Shown piece after piece: positions 7,185-15,931 of a stretch of DNA of 59,250 nucleotides. Source of the DNA: Sporomusaceae bacterium (GTDB taxonomy: Bacteria > Bacillota_C > Negativicutes > Sporomusales_B > UBA7701); the NCBI GenBank assembly GCA_022839045.1, contig JALHDI010000003.1, forward strand, positions 1 to 59,250, in the 5' to 3' direction. The translations under genes were made by a program, and so were the position numbers. The notes beneath the pieces were generated by a model. It made no database searches, had not been told where the DNA came from, and saw only the letters and a list, made by a program, of their open reading frames with translations. How positions within the stretch are numbered: position 1 is the stretch's first letter; every line of letters begins with the position of its first letter.

Positions 7185-9080
7185 CTATTCCTTCGCCAAC
7201 CCGTACTTCTTGATATACCTGTACAGCGTCACCCGGCTCACATTCAACATCCCCGCCAAGCGGCTGACGTTGCCGCGGGCCGCCTGCCACGCCGCCACGA
7301 AAGCCTCGCGGTCCTCCTTCCACGCCTCGCTCGGGCCGGTCTCTCCCGGCAAATGAACCGCCTGGGCCGTAATCACGCTGCCCTGGGTCCGGAAGAAAGC
7401 CTGCTCGACGACCGCCTGCAGCTGCTTGATATTCCCCGGCCAATCGTAGCCCTTGAGAAGCGCCACCGCCTGTGGCGCTATTTCCTTGGCGCCCATCCCG
7501 TGCTGCTCGGCCAGCTCCTGGATGATATGATCCGCCAGCAACGGGATATCGTCGCGGCGGGCCCTGAGCGCCGGCACGCGGATAACCGGCTTCGCCACAG
7601 CCTCGTACAGGCCGAGCGGGAACCGCCCTTTCTCCGCCAGGCGCCGAAGATCGCCGTCGCAGGCGGCGATAACCCTCACGTCCAGCGACTGATCCGGCCG
7701 CTGCGGCAGCCGCCCGGCGGCGAGCACGGCCGCCAGCTTTTCCGCCAGCGGCAGCGGCAGCTTCTCGATCTCGTCGATAAACAACGTGCCGCCGTTGGCC
7801 AGTTCCAGCTTGCCGGGGCTGCGCCCCGCCCCGCTGCCTTCCGTCCCGAACAGTTCGCTTGCCAAAACATCGGCGGGGATATCGCCGCACCTCATCGTTA
7901 TCAGCGGGCCGGCAGCCCGCGGCCCCGCCTGGTGGATGCCGTGGGCCAGACGCTGCTTGCCCGTCCCCGACTCGCCCTGCAGCAGCAGGTGGTGGTCGCC
8001 GCGGGCCGCCCGGCCGGCCCTCTCGATCATCGTCCGGAACGCCGGCGACTCGCCCGTGAGGCTGGCCAGGCTGTAGCGGGCCGCATAGCTTATCGCGTGA
8101 GCCTCCAGCACCTTCAGATCCTCGATCGACTGCGATATCGCCGCGATGCCGCTCACCTCGTCGTCACGGTAAAGCGGCAGCACCGTCGTGATATCCTCGT
8201 ATGTCTTGCGCGGCGTGATCCACACCACTTCCTTGTTATAGGACGGGATACCCAACAGCCCCTTGGCCAGCGGCGTGTGCCGGTAATTGAGCACAACCTC
8301 CTCCAGGTCGGGCAGCTGGTCCGCCGCGTCGCCGTCCCCCTGGGGCGAAAGCCGGCTTTGGCCCAGCCTGTTGGCGTACGCCACCCGGCCGCCGGGCAGG
8401 ATATGGTAAACCGCCAGCGGCACCGCGTCCAGAATGACGTGTTTCGCCTCCAGACGGGCCACCATCGCCAAATTATGCTCCATCACATACTTGATCGTCA
8501 GCAGCAGCGCCTCCAGTGCCCCTGAGGGTAGATCGGCCTGCTGGGTCGAAACCAGCGTCAGGATATACTGCAGTTTGCCATCCAGGAAAATCGGCGCCGA
8601 CCCGGCGTCCCCCGCCTGGCCGTCCTCGATCCACATCTCCGGACCGAAAACGAGGAAAGGCGTCTTATGCTCATACGCGATCGCGATGCTCGACGTGCCG
8701 ATATCCTCCTCGGTCAGCCTCGCCCCTTCCACCTCGCCCGGCGACTTCTGGAAAAAAGGCAGCGCATAATTCTTCAGCGCGTAGCCCTCGCTGTCAAGAA
8801 GCAACAAACTGAGGTTGTACATATTGAAGTGCCCCCGCACCTCCTGATACAGCCCCTCCAAAAAATCCAGAGCGGCGCGGTGCTTAGCCCGGCGCTCCTC
8901 AAGCTCGGCCTTCGCCAGCTTCACCGGCGGGCGCAGCGAATCGCGCGGGATGCCCCAGGCCCGGCTCCGCTGCCACGACTCGGCCACCCACGGATGAACA
9001 TTGGCGTCGAGCGTCCCATGCTCGACGAACCGCCGGTAATATTGCATCAATTTTTCTTTGCTCCGCCGCTCTCGAATCAT
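7185..9080 (-). CDS. Sigma54-activator-family regulator (AcoR-like) lacking a normal GAFTGA loop
   Basis: A 631-residue regulator. The N-terminal 200 residues are of the AcoR/GAF sensory type (AESWQRSRAWGI, LTEEDIGTSSIAIAYEHKTPF), then a PAS-like segment (about 215-325) and an AAA+ domain: Walker A GESGTGKQ near 370, GGTLFIDEIEKLP as Walker B near 440, and WPGNIKQLQAVVEQA near 555. A Fis-type HTH (GNVSRLAGMLNVSRVTLYRYIKKYGL, here seen as two helices) closes the protein. Where the family has GAFTGA, this one reads ELFGTEGSGAGRSPGKLELA, so the sigma54-contacting loop is absent or remodelled. No target operon adjoins it; the divergent gene is a small NrdD-like protein. Confidence 0.88.
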   Translation of the reverse strand: MIRERRSKEKLMQYYRRFVEHGTLDANVHPWVAESWQRSRAWGIPRDSLRPPVKLAKAELEERRAKHRAALDFLEGLYQEVRGHFNMYNLSLLLLDSEGYALKNYALPFFQKSPGEVEGARLTEEDIGTSSIAIAYEHKTPFLVFGPEMWIEDGQAGDAGSAPIFLDGKLQYILTLVSTQQADLPSGALEALLLTIKYVMEHNLAMVARLEAKHVILDAVPLAVYHILPGGRVAYANRLGQSRLSPQGDGDAADQLPDLEEVVLNYRHTPLAKGLLGIPSYNKEVVWITPRKTYEDITTVLPLYRDDEVSGIAAISQSIEDLKVLEAHAISYAARYSLASLTGESPAFRTMIERAGRAARGDHHLLLQGESGTGKQRLAHGIHQAGPRAAGPLITMRCGDIPADVLASELFGTEGSGAGRSPGKLELANGGTLFIDEIEKLPLPLAEKLAAVLAAGRLPQRPDQSLDVRVIAACDGDLRRLAEKGRFPLGLYEAVAKPVIRVPALRARRDDIPLLADHIIQELAEQHGMGAKEIAPQAVALLKGYDWPGNIKQLQAVVEQAFFRTQGSVITAQAVHLPGETGPSEAWKEDREAFVAAWQAARGNVSRLAGMLNVSRVTLYRYIKKYGLAKE

Positions 9081-9164
9081 AATGTTTCTGCCCTTTCCTT
9101 TCGATATATATTGTAAAGGAAATCGCCCCCGATTATGAGCAGGAAAATAACATTTGTTATCCGC

Positions 9165-9193
9165 TAGTATTAATTATTATTATTTGCTATAAT
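9165..9193 (+). promoter_or_regulatory. Candidate promoter of the small NrdD-like gene
   Basis: A perfect TATAAT (9188-9193) lies 24 bases before the ATG, with a weak TAGTAT 17 bases upstream of it. The surrounding stretch is very AT-rich in an otherwise GC-rich region. Confidence 0.45.
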
Positions 9194-9216
9194 AATCAAA
9201 AAAAGGAGGGCTTTAC

Positions 9217-9513
9217 ATGTTGGTAAACGGAGTAAGAGTAAACGCTGACCCGGCCTTGAACAACGAGGAGATCGTCGCCCTCGTCCACGACGAAATCAGG
9301 CTGTGGCAGCAGCGCGACAAAACCCTCGGCGCGGTCGAACTGTCTCTCGACGGCGAAAGCATCATCATCCGCGGCCACGAAAAATCACCCATCCGCCGCG
9401 TCCGCCGCATAACCGGCTACCTCAGCACCGTCGACCAGTTCAACGACGCCAAACGGGCCGAATGTAACGACCGGAAAGAGCATGAATTTTCCCACTCTGG
9501 GTTGTGTTCTTAA
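9217..9513 (+). CDS. Small protein resembling the C-terminal end of anaerobic ribonucleotide reductase
   Basis: A 98-residue protein with a strong AAAAAAAGGAGGG ribosome site. Residues about 62-85 (RRITGYLSTVDQFNDAKRAE..DR) resemble the segment around the glycyl-radical site of NrdD-type reductases (xxxGYL...FN..K..E...R). The Cys residues that flank this site in true NrdD are missing. Similar short proteins in anaerobic Firmicutes are usually annotated as 'anaerobic ribonucleoside-triphosphate reductase'; catalysis by such a fragment is unproven. The last ten residues look like a random extension. It is divergent from the AcoR-like regulator. Confidence 0.5.
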   Translation: MLVNGVRVNADPALNNEEIVALVHDEIRLWQQRDKTLGAVELSLDGESIIIRGHEKSPIRRVRRITGYLSTVDQFNDAKRAECNDRKEHEFSHSGLCS

Positions 9514-9589
9514 ATTTCAACTTGCGTTTTAAATGATTATCTTTAATTATTATTATTTTTGTTTTATAATCAAACGATCGATTTTATTC

Positions 9590-9622
9590 GGAAGTACTAA
9601 AGAAATTAGTACTTCCTCTTTT
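9590..9622 (+). terminator. Terminator after the NrdD-like gene
   Basis: GGAAGTACTAA-AGAAA-TTAGTACTTCC forms an 11 bp perfect stem followed by TCTTTTTC. Confidence 0.85.
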
Positions 9623-9720
9623 TCAACCTGTCAGTTTTATTCATTATTCAGCACCGTATATCTAAAATCCTGTAAAAAGTACTCGTATCTGGTCTGTGCA
9701 TTGCGGGCGGGTCAATTTTC

Positions 9721-9778
9721 ATATTGGCAAAAACCGGATTTCATAATATAATCAATTATGTAATCATATATTGGCAAA
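9721..9778. promoter_or_regulatory. Direct repeat ATATTGGCAAA, possible operator region of the PucR regulator
   Basis: ATATTGGCAAA occurs at 9721-9731 and again at 9768-9778, spaced 47 bases apart, flanking an AT-rich stretch (CATAATATAATC). The pair lies about 150 bases before the pucR-type gene. Binding by that regulator is only a guess. Confidence 0.3.
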
Positions 9779-9799
9779 TCTCGAAAAAATGAGCGCGAA

Positions 9800-9895
9800 A
9801 CCATGGGTCTAGGGACAGTGGCTATGATCGCCAGGTTGTCGCTTTTGACGAAACGTAATGGCACCAGCATACCTTGGCTTGGTGCCGTTTTTTTC
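9800..9895 (+). promoter_or_regulatory. Structured leader with attenuator-like terminator before the PucR-type gene
   Basis: GGCACCA (9860-9866) and TGGTGCC (9880-9886) form a stem followed by GTTTTTTT, a terminator lying 35 bases before the PucR start codon. Upstream, GACA...GGC...GCC...TGTC (about 9814-9840) can fold into a hairpin. CCAT (9801-9804) can pair with ATGG (9858-9861), which would compete with the terminator's 5' arm. I could not match this leader to a riboswitch class known to me. Confidence 0.45.
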
Positions 9896-9929
9896 TGCGA
9901 GGAAGCTTTAAAGCGACGGGGGAATACGC

Positions 9930-11495
9930 ATGGCTGTAACCGTGAAAAGTATCATGAATATCGAAGCTTTTTCGGAAGTGGCGACGCTCATTGCCGGGCA
10001 TGCCGGCATAGATAAAGTGATTACCTATATAACGGTCAGCGAGACGCCGGATTTTTTTGAATGGGTAAGCGGCGGGGAGTTTGTCCTGACAACACTATTG
10101 ACATTCAAGACGTGTAAGGATCAGCAAGTCCAAAATTATACCGAACTGGCCCAGCGCGGCATCGCCGCCCTGGGGGTGAAGGTCGAACGGTTTCTGGAAA
10201 CCGTGCCGCCGGAACTTATCGATATCGCCAAAAAATATCAGGTCCCGTTGTTTGCGATCAAGCGCGAGACCAAATTTCGTGAAATCATTCAATTGATTAC
10301 GGCGGAACTGAATAATTATCAGACCAATATCCTTCTTGAGGTCGACGCATATTACAAGGAGTTGACCAAGGTCGCGCTGATGACCGGCGGTTTTGACGAG
10401 TATATCCGTGGTCTCGGCAGGCGCACGGGTAGCAATGTGTATTGCTTTCAGTCCGACTTGAAGCTGCTCGGCAGTTATCAGAACTCGTTTCTGGGCAATG
10501 CGGCGCAGGTCGTGAGAGGAAATCTCGAGAAGAAACTGTTGCAGCACGGGGAACTCCTGCATCCGGTCAGCTGTGAAGGGCTGCATATCTTTCCCTGCGT
10601 GACGCGAGGGCAGGCGCTGGGATATTTGGTCGTGGCCAACACCGACCGCCTGAACGAAAAGCATATGCTAATGGCCGGGCAGCTGACGACCTTTCTGACG
10701 ATCAAGCTTTTCGACCAACTGGAAACCGAGCAGAAGATGTTGACCTCTTTACTCGACGATTTGCTTTACAAACGCAATCTGAGCGAGGAGGAACTGCGGG
10801 AACGGCTGGCCCTATACGGACTGAAGCATCAGAAGCTTTACCGCGTCGTCATCGTGCAGGAAAAAGACGAGGCGAGACTGTCGCCGACGGCTAATCAGAT
10901 CAGGGGCTATAGCAATAAAATCAAGGATTTGCTCGGCGAGGGTGCGCTGGCCGTCGTCAAGAGCAACGAAACGGTAATTATCGGAGCCAATGAGCGTGCG
11001 GACGACGCCAACCCGCCGCACTGGGTGAAGGAAATCTGCCAAGACGCGCTGGCCGACGATTCTCCCGTCATCATCGGCATCGGTCCCGCGGTCGGCGACG
11101 CCAAGGACATTCACTCAAGTTACAAAATCGCCAAGAGTACGGTTAAGGTGGGGCATGCCTTTGGCCATAGCGGTGTACTGTATTACAGCAATTTCCTGGC
11201 GCGAGTCCTGCTGTTGCTTGCCGTCGGCACGCCCGAACAAGATTATTTGCTGACTAATATCATCAATCCCTTGGTTGATCAGGACAAACGGTATAATACG
11301 CAGATATTGCCGACGATCGAAGCGATGATGTTCGCCGACGACATCGAGCATGCGGCGGCGGTGTTATATGTCCATGCGAACACGGTCAGGTACCGTCTCA
11401 ATAAAATCAGAAGCATCACCGGGCACGACTTTTTCACTGCCAGGGGCAGATATACGATAACGACGGCCTATCTTGTATATTGCTACAATAAATAG
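9930..11495 (+). CDS. PucR-family transcriptional regulator
   Basis: A 521-residue regulator with the PucR N-terminal domain (residues 1-125: IDKVITYITVSETPDFFEWVSGGEFVLTT split over the first 50, then the KKYQVPLFAIK strand), a central sensor/GGDEF-like region, and a C-terminal PucR HTH with the family end: AAAVLYVHANTVRYRLNKI, then TGHDFFTARGRYTITTAYLVY. GGGGGAATACGC precedes the ATG. It directly precedes the thiolase/CoA-transferase operon on the same strand, so it probably controls that operon rather than purine use, for which the family was first named. Confidence 0.85.
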   Translation: MAVTVKSIMNIEAFSEVATLIAGHAGIDKVITYITVSETPDFFEWVSGGEFVLTTLLTFKTCKDQQVQNYTELAQRGIAALGVKVERFLETVPPELIDIAKKYQVPLFAIKRETKFREIIQLITAELNNYQTNILLEVDAYYKELTKVALMTGGFDEYIRGLGRRTGSNVYCFQSDLKLLGSYQNSFLGNAAQVVRGNLEKKLLQHGELLHPVSCEGLHIFPCVTRGQALGYLVVANTDRLNEKHMLMAGQLTTFLTIKLFDQLETEQKMLTSLLDDLLYKRNLSEEELRERLALYGLKHQKLYRVVIVQEKDEARLSPTANQIRGYSNKIKDLLGEGALAVVKSNETVIIGANERADDANPPHWVKEICQDALADDSPVIIGIGPAVGDAKDIHSSYKIAKSTVKVGHAFGHSGVLYYSNFLARVLLLLAVGTPEQDYLLTNIINPLVDQDKRYNTQILPTIEAMMFADDIEHAAAVLYVHANTVRYRLNKIRSITGHDFFTARGRYTITTAYLVYCYNK

Positions 11496-11579
11496 GCGGT
11501 CGGATTTGTCAGTTTACTCAATATTAAGCGAAAAACATGCAGTGACTATCGAAAGCTATAAAAGTACCGACAATTATCT

Positions 11580-11606
11580 GAAGCCTTCGACGAAGGCTTC
11601 TTTTTC
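11580..11606 (+). terminator. Terminator between the PucR gene and the ato-type operon
   Basis: GAAGCCTTC-GA-CGAAGGCTTC followed by TTTTT. It lies about 85 bases past the PucR stop and about 50 before the thiolase start, leaving little room for a promoter downstream of it. It may therefore act as a second attenuator; that is inference. Confidence 0.75.
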
Positions 11607-11655
11607 ATTTCCGCCAATTCTTAAGGAGTAGCATACTCGGAAGGAGACTTTGAGA

Positions 11656-12849
11656 ATGAGAGAAGCAGTAATCGTTGCCGCCGTAAGAACGCCAATAGGC
11701 TCGATCGGCGGGACGCTGAAAAACGTCCAGCCGGAAGAACTGGTGAAAACGGTAATCGACGGCGCCGTCAATAGAATTGCCCTCGATAAGGCGCTGATCG
11801 ACGAGATCATCATCGGGCAGGCCAAACAGACAACTGACGCCCCGAACATCGCCAGGGTCGCGGCGCTGATGGCGAGGATGCCCGAAGAAGTGCCGGCTTA
11901 TACCGTCCACCGGCAGTGCGCGTCCGGCATGCAGGCGATGCTGAGTGCTATGCAGCAGATCCAGTGCGATTATTCCGATATCGTATTGGCCGGCGGCGTC
12001 GAAAGCATGAGTACCGCCCCGTTCTACATCAGAAACGCCCGCTTCGGCGTCGGCAATGGCAACGGCGTGTTTGTCGATCCCAATGTCGAGAGTCAGCCGA
12101 AATCGCAGCCTAAAGACATCTACGGCACTTTCAACATGATACAGACGGCAGACACGGTGGCAAAACAGTTCGGCGTATTGCGGGAAGAACAGGATGAATT
12201 CGCGCTTGCCAGCCAGCTTAAGGCCGTCGCGGCGATCGACGGCAACCGGTTTGCCGATGAGATCGTTCCGGTCGTCCTGCCGCAGAAAAAAGGCGAGCCG
12301 GTCGTTTTCGCCGTCGACGAATATCCCAAACGGACGACCGATATAGAGAAGTTGGCTAAATTGAAACCGATTTTCGCTGACGGCACGGTGACGGCCGGCA
12401 ATGCGTCGGGCCGAAACGACGGAGCCGCCGCACTGATCATCATGGCGAAGGAGAAAGCCGTCGCGCTGGGAATTAGACCGCTGGCCAGAGTTATCGGCGG
12501 TGCGGCGGCAGGTGTAGACCCAAGGATCATGGGCATCGGACCGGTGGCCGCAACAAGGAAGCTATTGGCGAAACTAAATATGAAAATCGAAGACTTCGGC
12601 TTGGTAGAGATAAATGAGGCGTTTGCCGCCCAGGCGGTCGCCTGCGCGCAGGAACTGAAGATCGACATGGACAGACTGAACGTCAACGGCGGGGCCATCG
12701 CCCTGGGCCACCCGCTCGGCTGCTCGGGGGCAAGGATTTCGACGACCCTTATCTACGAAATGAAGAAGCGCCGGGAAAAGTACGGACTGGCAACGATCTG
12801 TATAGCCGGCGGCCTGGGAATGGCAATGGCTTTCGAGAATTTGGACTAA
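11656..12849 (+). CDS. atoB: Acetyl-CoA acetyltransferase (thiolase)
   Basis: A 397-residue thiolase that condenses or cleaves acetoacetyl-CoA. Catalytic motifs are visible: VHRQCASGMQAML with the acyl-accepting Cys near residue 89, NEAFAAQ near 317, the GGAIALGHPLGCSGARI His loop near 347, and the C-terminal CIAGGLGMAMAFE Cys near 378. The ATG at 11656 lies 9 bases after AAGGAG; an in-frame TTG at 11650 is too close to it. It heads an operon with both CoA-transferase subunits and a fatty acid transporter, giving an acetoacetate/butyrate-type pathway. Confidence 0.93.
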   Translation: MREAVIVAAVRTPIGSIGGTLKNVQPEELVKTVIDGAVNRIALDKALIDEIIIGQAKQTTDAPNIARVAALMARMPEEVPAYTVHRQCASGMQAMLSAMQQIQCDYSDIVLAGGVESMSTAPFYIRNARFGVGNGNGVFVDPNVESQPKSQPKDIYGTFNMIQTADTVAKQFGVLREEQDEFALASQLKAVAAIDGNRFADEIVPVVLPQKKGEPVVFAVDEYPKRTTDIEKLAKLKPIFADGTVTAGNASGRNDGAAALIIMAKEKAVALGIRPLARVIGGAAAGVDPRIMGIGPVAATRKLLAKLNMKIEDFGLVEINEAFAAQAVACAQELKIDMDRLNVNGGAIALGHPLGCSGARISTTLIYEMKKRREKYGLATICIAGGLGMAMAFENLD

Positions 12850-12875
12850 TCGTCTTAATAAGGGAGGCAGCACCG

Positions 12876-13538
12876 GTGGCTAGGGTAAACAAAATAATGA
12901 GCATCGAACAAGCCATGGCAAAGGTTAAGGATGGTGACAGAATTATGGTCGGCGGCTTCGGGCTGCGCGGCTGCCCCGACGATCTTATCGACGCGCTGGT
13001 CGCAACCAGTAAAAAGAACCTGACGATTATCAGCAATGACTTGGGTTCTCCGGGAATCGGCCTTGGCAAACTGCTGACCCACAATCAGGTCAAGGCGCTG
13101 ATCGGCAATTTTTACAACTGGAACCCGGAGGTGGCCACGGCAAGAAATGCGGGCAAAATCAAGGTGACCCTGATCCCCCAGGGGTCCTTCGCGGAATCGA
13201 TCAGGGCGGCGGGCTGCGGTATTCCGGCCTACTTTACGCTGGCGTCCGCCGGGACGGAGCTCGGCGAAGGCAAGGAGACAAGGGAGTACAACGGCAGGCA
13301 ATACGTGCTCGAAGAAGCGCTTTACGCGGATGTGGCCCTGATCAAGGCCGAGAAAGCGGACGAGCTTGGCAACCTGGTGTACTGCAAATCGGCAAGGAAC
13401 TTCAACCCGGCGATGGCGACGGCGGCCCAGTATACGGTCGCCCAGGTCGGCGAGATAGTGACGGCCGGCGAACTCGATCCCGAGGCCGTCGTTACCCCTC
13501 ACATCTTCGTCAACGCCATCGTAAAGGGGGCAAGATGA
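12876..13538 (+). CDS. atoD: 3-oxoacid (acetoacetate/butyrate-type) CoA-transferase subunit A
   Basis: A 220-residue family I CoA-transferase alpha subunit. The opening VNKIMSIEQAMAKVKDGDRI leads to MVGGFGLRGCPDDLI, then the NDLGSPGIGLGKLL segment and the conserved YVLEEALYADVALIKA, followed by NLVYCKSARNFNPAMATAA. The start is GTG behind AGGGAGG. The stop TGA is one base before the ATG of subunit B, so the two are translationally coupled. Confidence 0.93.
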   Translation: MARVNKIMSIEQAMAKVKDGDRIMVGGFGLRGCPDDLIDALVATSKKNLTIISNDLGSPGIGLGKLLTHNQVKALIGNFYNWNPEVATARNAGKIKVTLIPQGSFAESIRAAGCGIPAYFTLASAGTELGEGKETREYNGRQYVLEEALYADVALIKAEKADELGNLVYCKSARNFNPAMATAAQYTVAQVGEIVTAGELDPEAVVTPHIFVNAIVKGAR

Positions 13539-13539
13539 C

Positions 13540-14214
13540 ATGATCACGATAGACAAGGAAACCGCCGGCAGCAGGATAGCGAAAAATATCGCCGCCCTGT
13601 TCGACGACGTTAAGGATATCACGGTACTGAACCTCGGCGTCGGCATCCCCACGCAGGTCGCAAACTATATCAACAATGACAACGTCTTCATTCAAGCCGA
13701 AAATGGCATGCTCGGCGTCGGGCCGATCGCGGCGGGCGACGAGATTCATCCCCAGCTTATCAACGCAGGCCGACAACCGGTCAAGCAAACCCCGGGCTGC
13801 TCGTTCTTCGACAGCAGCGCATCGTTCGGCATGATCCGGGGCGGACACATCGACGCGACCGTGCTCGGCGCGTTCGAGGTCGATCAGGACGGCAACGTGG
13901 CCAACTGGATTATTCCCAACGGCAAGATGCTTGGCGTGGGCGGGGCCATGGACCTGGTCGTCGGAGCGAAAAAGGTTATCATCGCCATGATGCACACCAG
14001 CAAGGGCGCACCGAAGCTGCTGAAGAAATGCACCCTGCCGGTAACCGGGTACGGCGAAGTCGATGTCGTGGTAACGGAGCTTGCGATGTTTTTCTTCGCG
14101 AATGGGAAAATCGTTCTCAAAGCGATCGCCCCGGAAGTCGACGTCGATTTCGTAAAAAGCGTAACGGAATTTTCTTTTGAGGTAAGCGGCGAACTGAAGA
14201 AGATGATTCCCTGA
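13540..14214 (+). CDS. atoA: 3-oxoacid CoA-transferase subunit B
   Basis: A 224-residue beta subunit that carries the catalytic glutamate in AENGMLGVGP (near residue 53). Other family features are NLGVGIPTQVANYI near residue 30, FGMIRGGHIDATVLGAFEVD near 93 and NWIIPNGKMLGVGGAMDLV near 125. Together with subunit A it would move CoA between acetoacetyl-CoA or a short-chain acyl-CoA and acetate or another acid. AAAGGGGG lies in the end of subunit A, ahead of the ATG. Confidence 0.93.
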   Translation: MITIDKETAGSRIAKNIAALFDDVKDITVLNLGVGIPTQVANYINNDNVFIQAENGMLGVGPIAAGDEIHPQLINAGRQPVKQTPGCSFFDSSASFGMIRGGHIDATVLGAFEVDQDGNVANWIIPNGKMLGVGGAMDLVVGAKKVIIAMMHTSKGAPKLLKKCTLPVTGYGEVDVVVTELAMFFFANGKIVLKAIAPEVDVDFVKSVTEFSFEVSGELKKMIP

Positions 14215-14289
14215 CACGTTGATGGCTTGTTGTATGCAGGAACATACAACTCAAGGTAAATCGATAAAAAAATTAAAGGAGCGGATTTC

Positions 14290-15624
14290 ATGCAGGCTTT
14301 TACGCGGTTTTGTCTCCGGGTAGTTCAGCAGTATCTACCAGATGCCTACGTTTTGGCTATCCTTCTGACTTTTGTCGTATTTGGCATGGGGATAGCTATT
14401 GCAGGCAAAACTCCATTCCAGATGGTTTCCTATTGGGGTAACGGATACCCCAAACTGTTCGTCTTCGGCATGCAGATGGTGCTTGTCCTGATAACGGGCT
14501 ATATTTTAGCCCTGACTCCAGCGGCGAAAAGAGTGATGAATTCAGTCACCAGCATTCCCAAATCACCGCCGCAAGCACTTGCAATGACGGCCGCCGTGTC
14601 GATGATTTCTTGTTATTTCAACTGGGGCTTCGGTTTGGTCATCGGTGCCTTTTTGGCAAAGGAAATCGGCCGAAAAGTAAAGGGTGTACATTTTCCGTTG
14701 ATCGTAGCCGCTGCCTACGGCGGCGAGATTATACGCGGACCTTCCTCCTCTATTCCGCTTGTTTCGGCCACAAGTGGGAGCTTCATGGAAAAAATCATGG
14801 GTACGGTTCCGGTGACCCAAACGCTGTATTCATGGTGGAATATTACTCTTAGTATAATCATATTTGTTGCCCTGGTCATAGTATATTTAAAAATGAAGCC
14901 TCCTACCAACGAAATCGTCGAATACAGCGGGCAAGTGAATGAGGAGTCTGCCAAAGCGCAGGCTATCGGTACGGACACTAAGAAATTGGTGTTAGCCGAG
15001 CGTGTGGAACAATCGTGGGTAATAAACTTCCTGCTAGGGTTATTGCCACTCACTTATTTAATCATGAACTTCAATAAGATGAAGACCTTTGACTTGAATC
15101 TTAACATAGTAATTTTGATTTTCCTTACACTCGGCATCTTTTTGCACAAGTCGCCGATGACGTACTTGACAGCCCTAAAGGAAGCCGTCGTGACCGCCCG
15201 AGGGATTATCATACAATTCCCCTTGTACTCGGGCATTATGGGTATGATTGGTTCGTCAGGCCTGGTCGCAATAATCGCGAATTGGTTCGTCAGTATTTCC
15301 ACTCCCACTACTTTTCCGTTATTCACCTTCCTTTCGGCTGGTCTGGTAAACATATTCATACCGTCAGGAGGCGGCCAATGGGCGGTTCAGGGACCGATTG
15401 TAATGACAGCCGCACAAACTATCGGCGCCGATAAGGCACAGACCATCATGGCATTTGCTTGGGGCGATGGATGGACAAACCAGATTCAGCCGTTTTGGGC
15501 ATTACCGTTGCTTGGCGTAGCCGGACTGTCAGCCAGGGATATCATGGGGTATTGCGTAGTCTGGACAATCGTATCCGGGCTGATTATAAGCGGTATGTTC
15601 GTCCTGCTTGCCTTGATTTCGTAA
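14290..15624 (+). CDS. atoE: Short-chain fatty acid transporter (AtoE family)
   Basis: A 444-residue polytopic permease with about twelve hydrophobic segments and AtoE-family features: QQYLPDAYVLAILLTFVVF at the start, SCYFNWGFGLVIGAFLAKEIG near residue 100, PSGGGQWAVQGPI near 358 and AWGDGWTNQIQPFWALPLLG near 392. It probably imports butyrate or related acids for the CoA-transferase. Codon use is noticeably more AT-rich than in the preceding three genes, which hints at a separate history for this gene. It ends at a strong terminator that closes the operon. Confidence 0.9.
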   Translation: MQAFTRFCLRVVQQYLPDAYVLAILLTFVVFGMGIAIAGKTPFQMVSYWGNGYPKLFVFGMQMVLVLITGYILALTPAAKRVMNSVTSIPKSPPQALAMTAAVSMISCYFNWGFGLVIGAFLAKEIGRKVKGVHFPLIVAAAYGGEIIRGPSSSIPLVSATSGSFMEKIMGTVPVTQTLYSWWNITLSIIIFVALVIVYLKMKPPTNEIVEYSGQVNEESAKAQAIGTDTKKLVLAERVEQSWVINFLLGLLPLTYLIMNFNKMKTFDLNLNIVILIFLTLGIFLHKSPMTYLTALKEAVVTARGIIIQFPLYSGIMGMIGSSGLVAIIANWFVSISTPTTFPLFTFLSAGLVNIFIPSGGGQWAVQGPIVMTAAQTIGADKAQTIMAFAWGDGWTNQIQPFWALPLLGVAGLSARDIMGYCVVWTIVSGLIISGMFVLLALIS

Positions 15625-15631
15625 ATTTAAA

Positions 15632-15675
15632 AAAGCCTCCTGTTGTAGGATAACTACGACAGGAGGCTTTGTATG
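15632..15675 (+). terminator. Strong terminator of the ato-type operon
   Basis: AAAGCCTCCTGT (15632-15643) pairs with ACAGGAGGCTTT (15659-15670), and the stem continues inward through GTAG/CTAC. It is A-rich before and T-containing after, so it may work in both directions. Confidence 0.85.
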
Positions 15676-15931
15676 TCACGGAAATGGAGGCAAAGCGCTC
15701 CACTTTTGGGGCTAAATTTCTTTCGTCATTTTGGGGACTTGTGAGTTTCTCAATTGTCGGAAATACTCTCCAAACTGACTAGCTGGCAACAAAACGTACA
15801 GCCAGGAGGAGCCTCCTCCCGGCAGGGGTTTTTCCAGCAACGACGAACTAACTAAGTATCGTCCCCGCGCTGCCGGATTTTCGGTTTCCCGTCAGCCACC
15901 GCTTCACCAAACACACAGGGAGGTTTATGAG

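Noticed and set aside
9721..9790. Sigma54 (-24/-12) promoter at TTGGCA
   Set aside because: Both TTGGCA copies lack a TTGC-type -12 element at the right distance.
9800..9895. Assignment of the PucR leader to a known riboswitch (guanidine, glycine, fluoride, c-di-GMP, ZTP)
   Set aside because: Core sequences of those classes are absent; only a short TCTAGGG similarity to guanidine-I was seen.
15672..15931. Possible riboswitch or small gene before glycerol dehydrogenase
   Set aside because: GGAGGAGCCTCCTCC and a GGCAGGGGTTTTT stretch are present, but no convincing fold, frame or known motif could be built from them.
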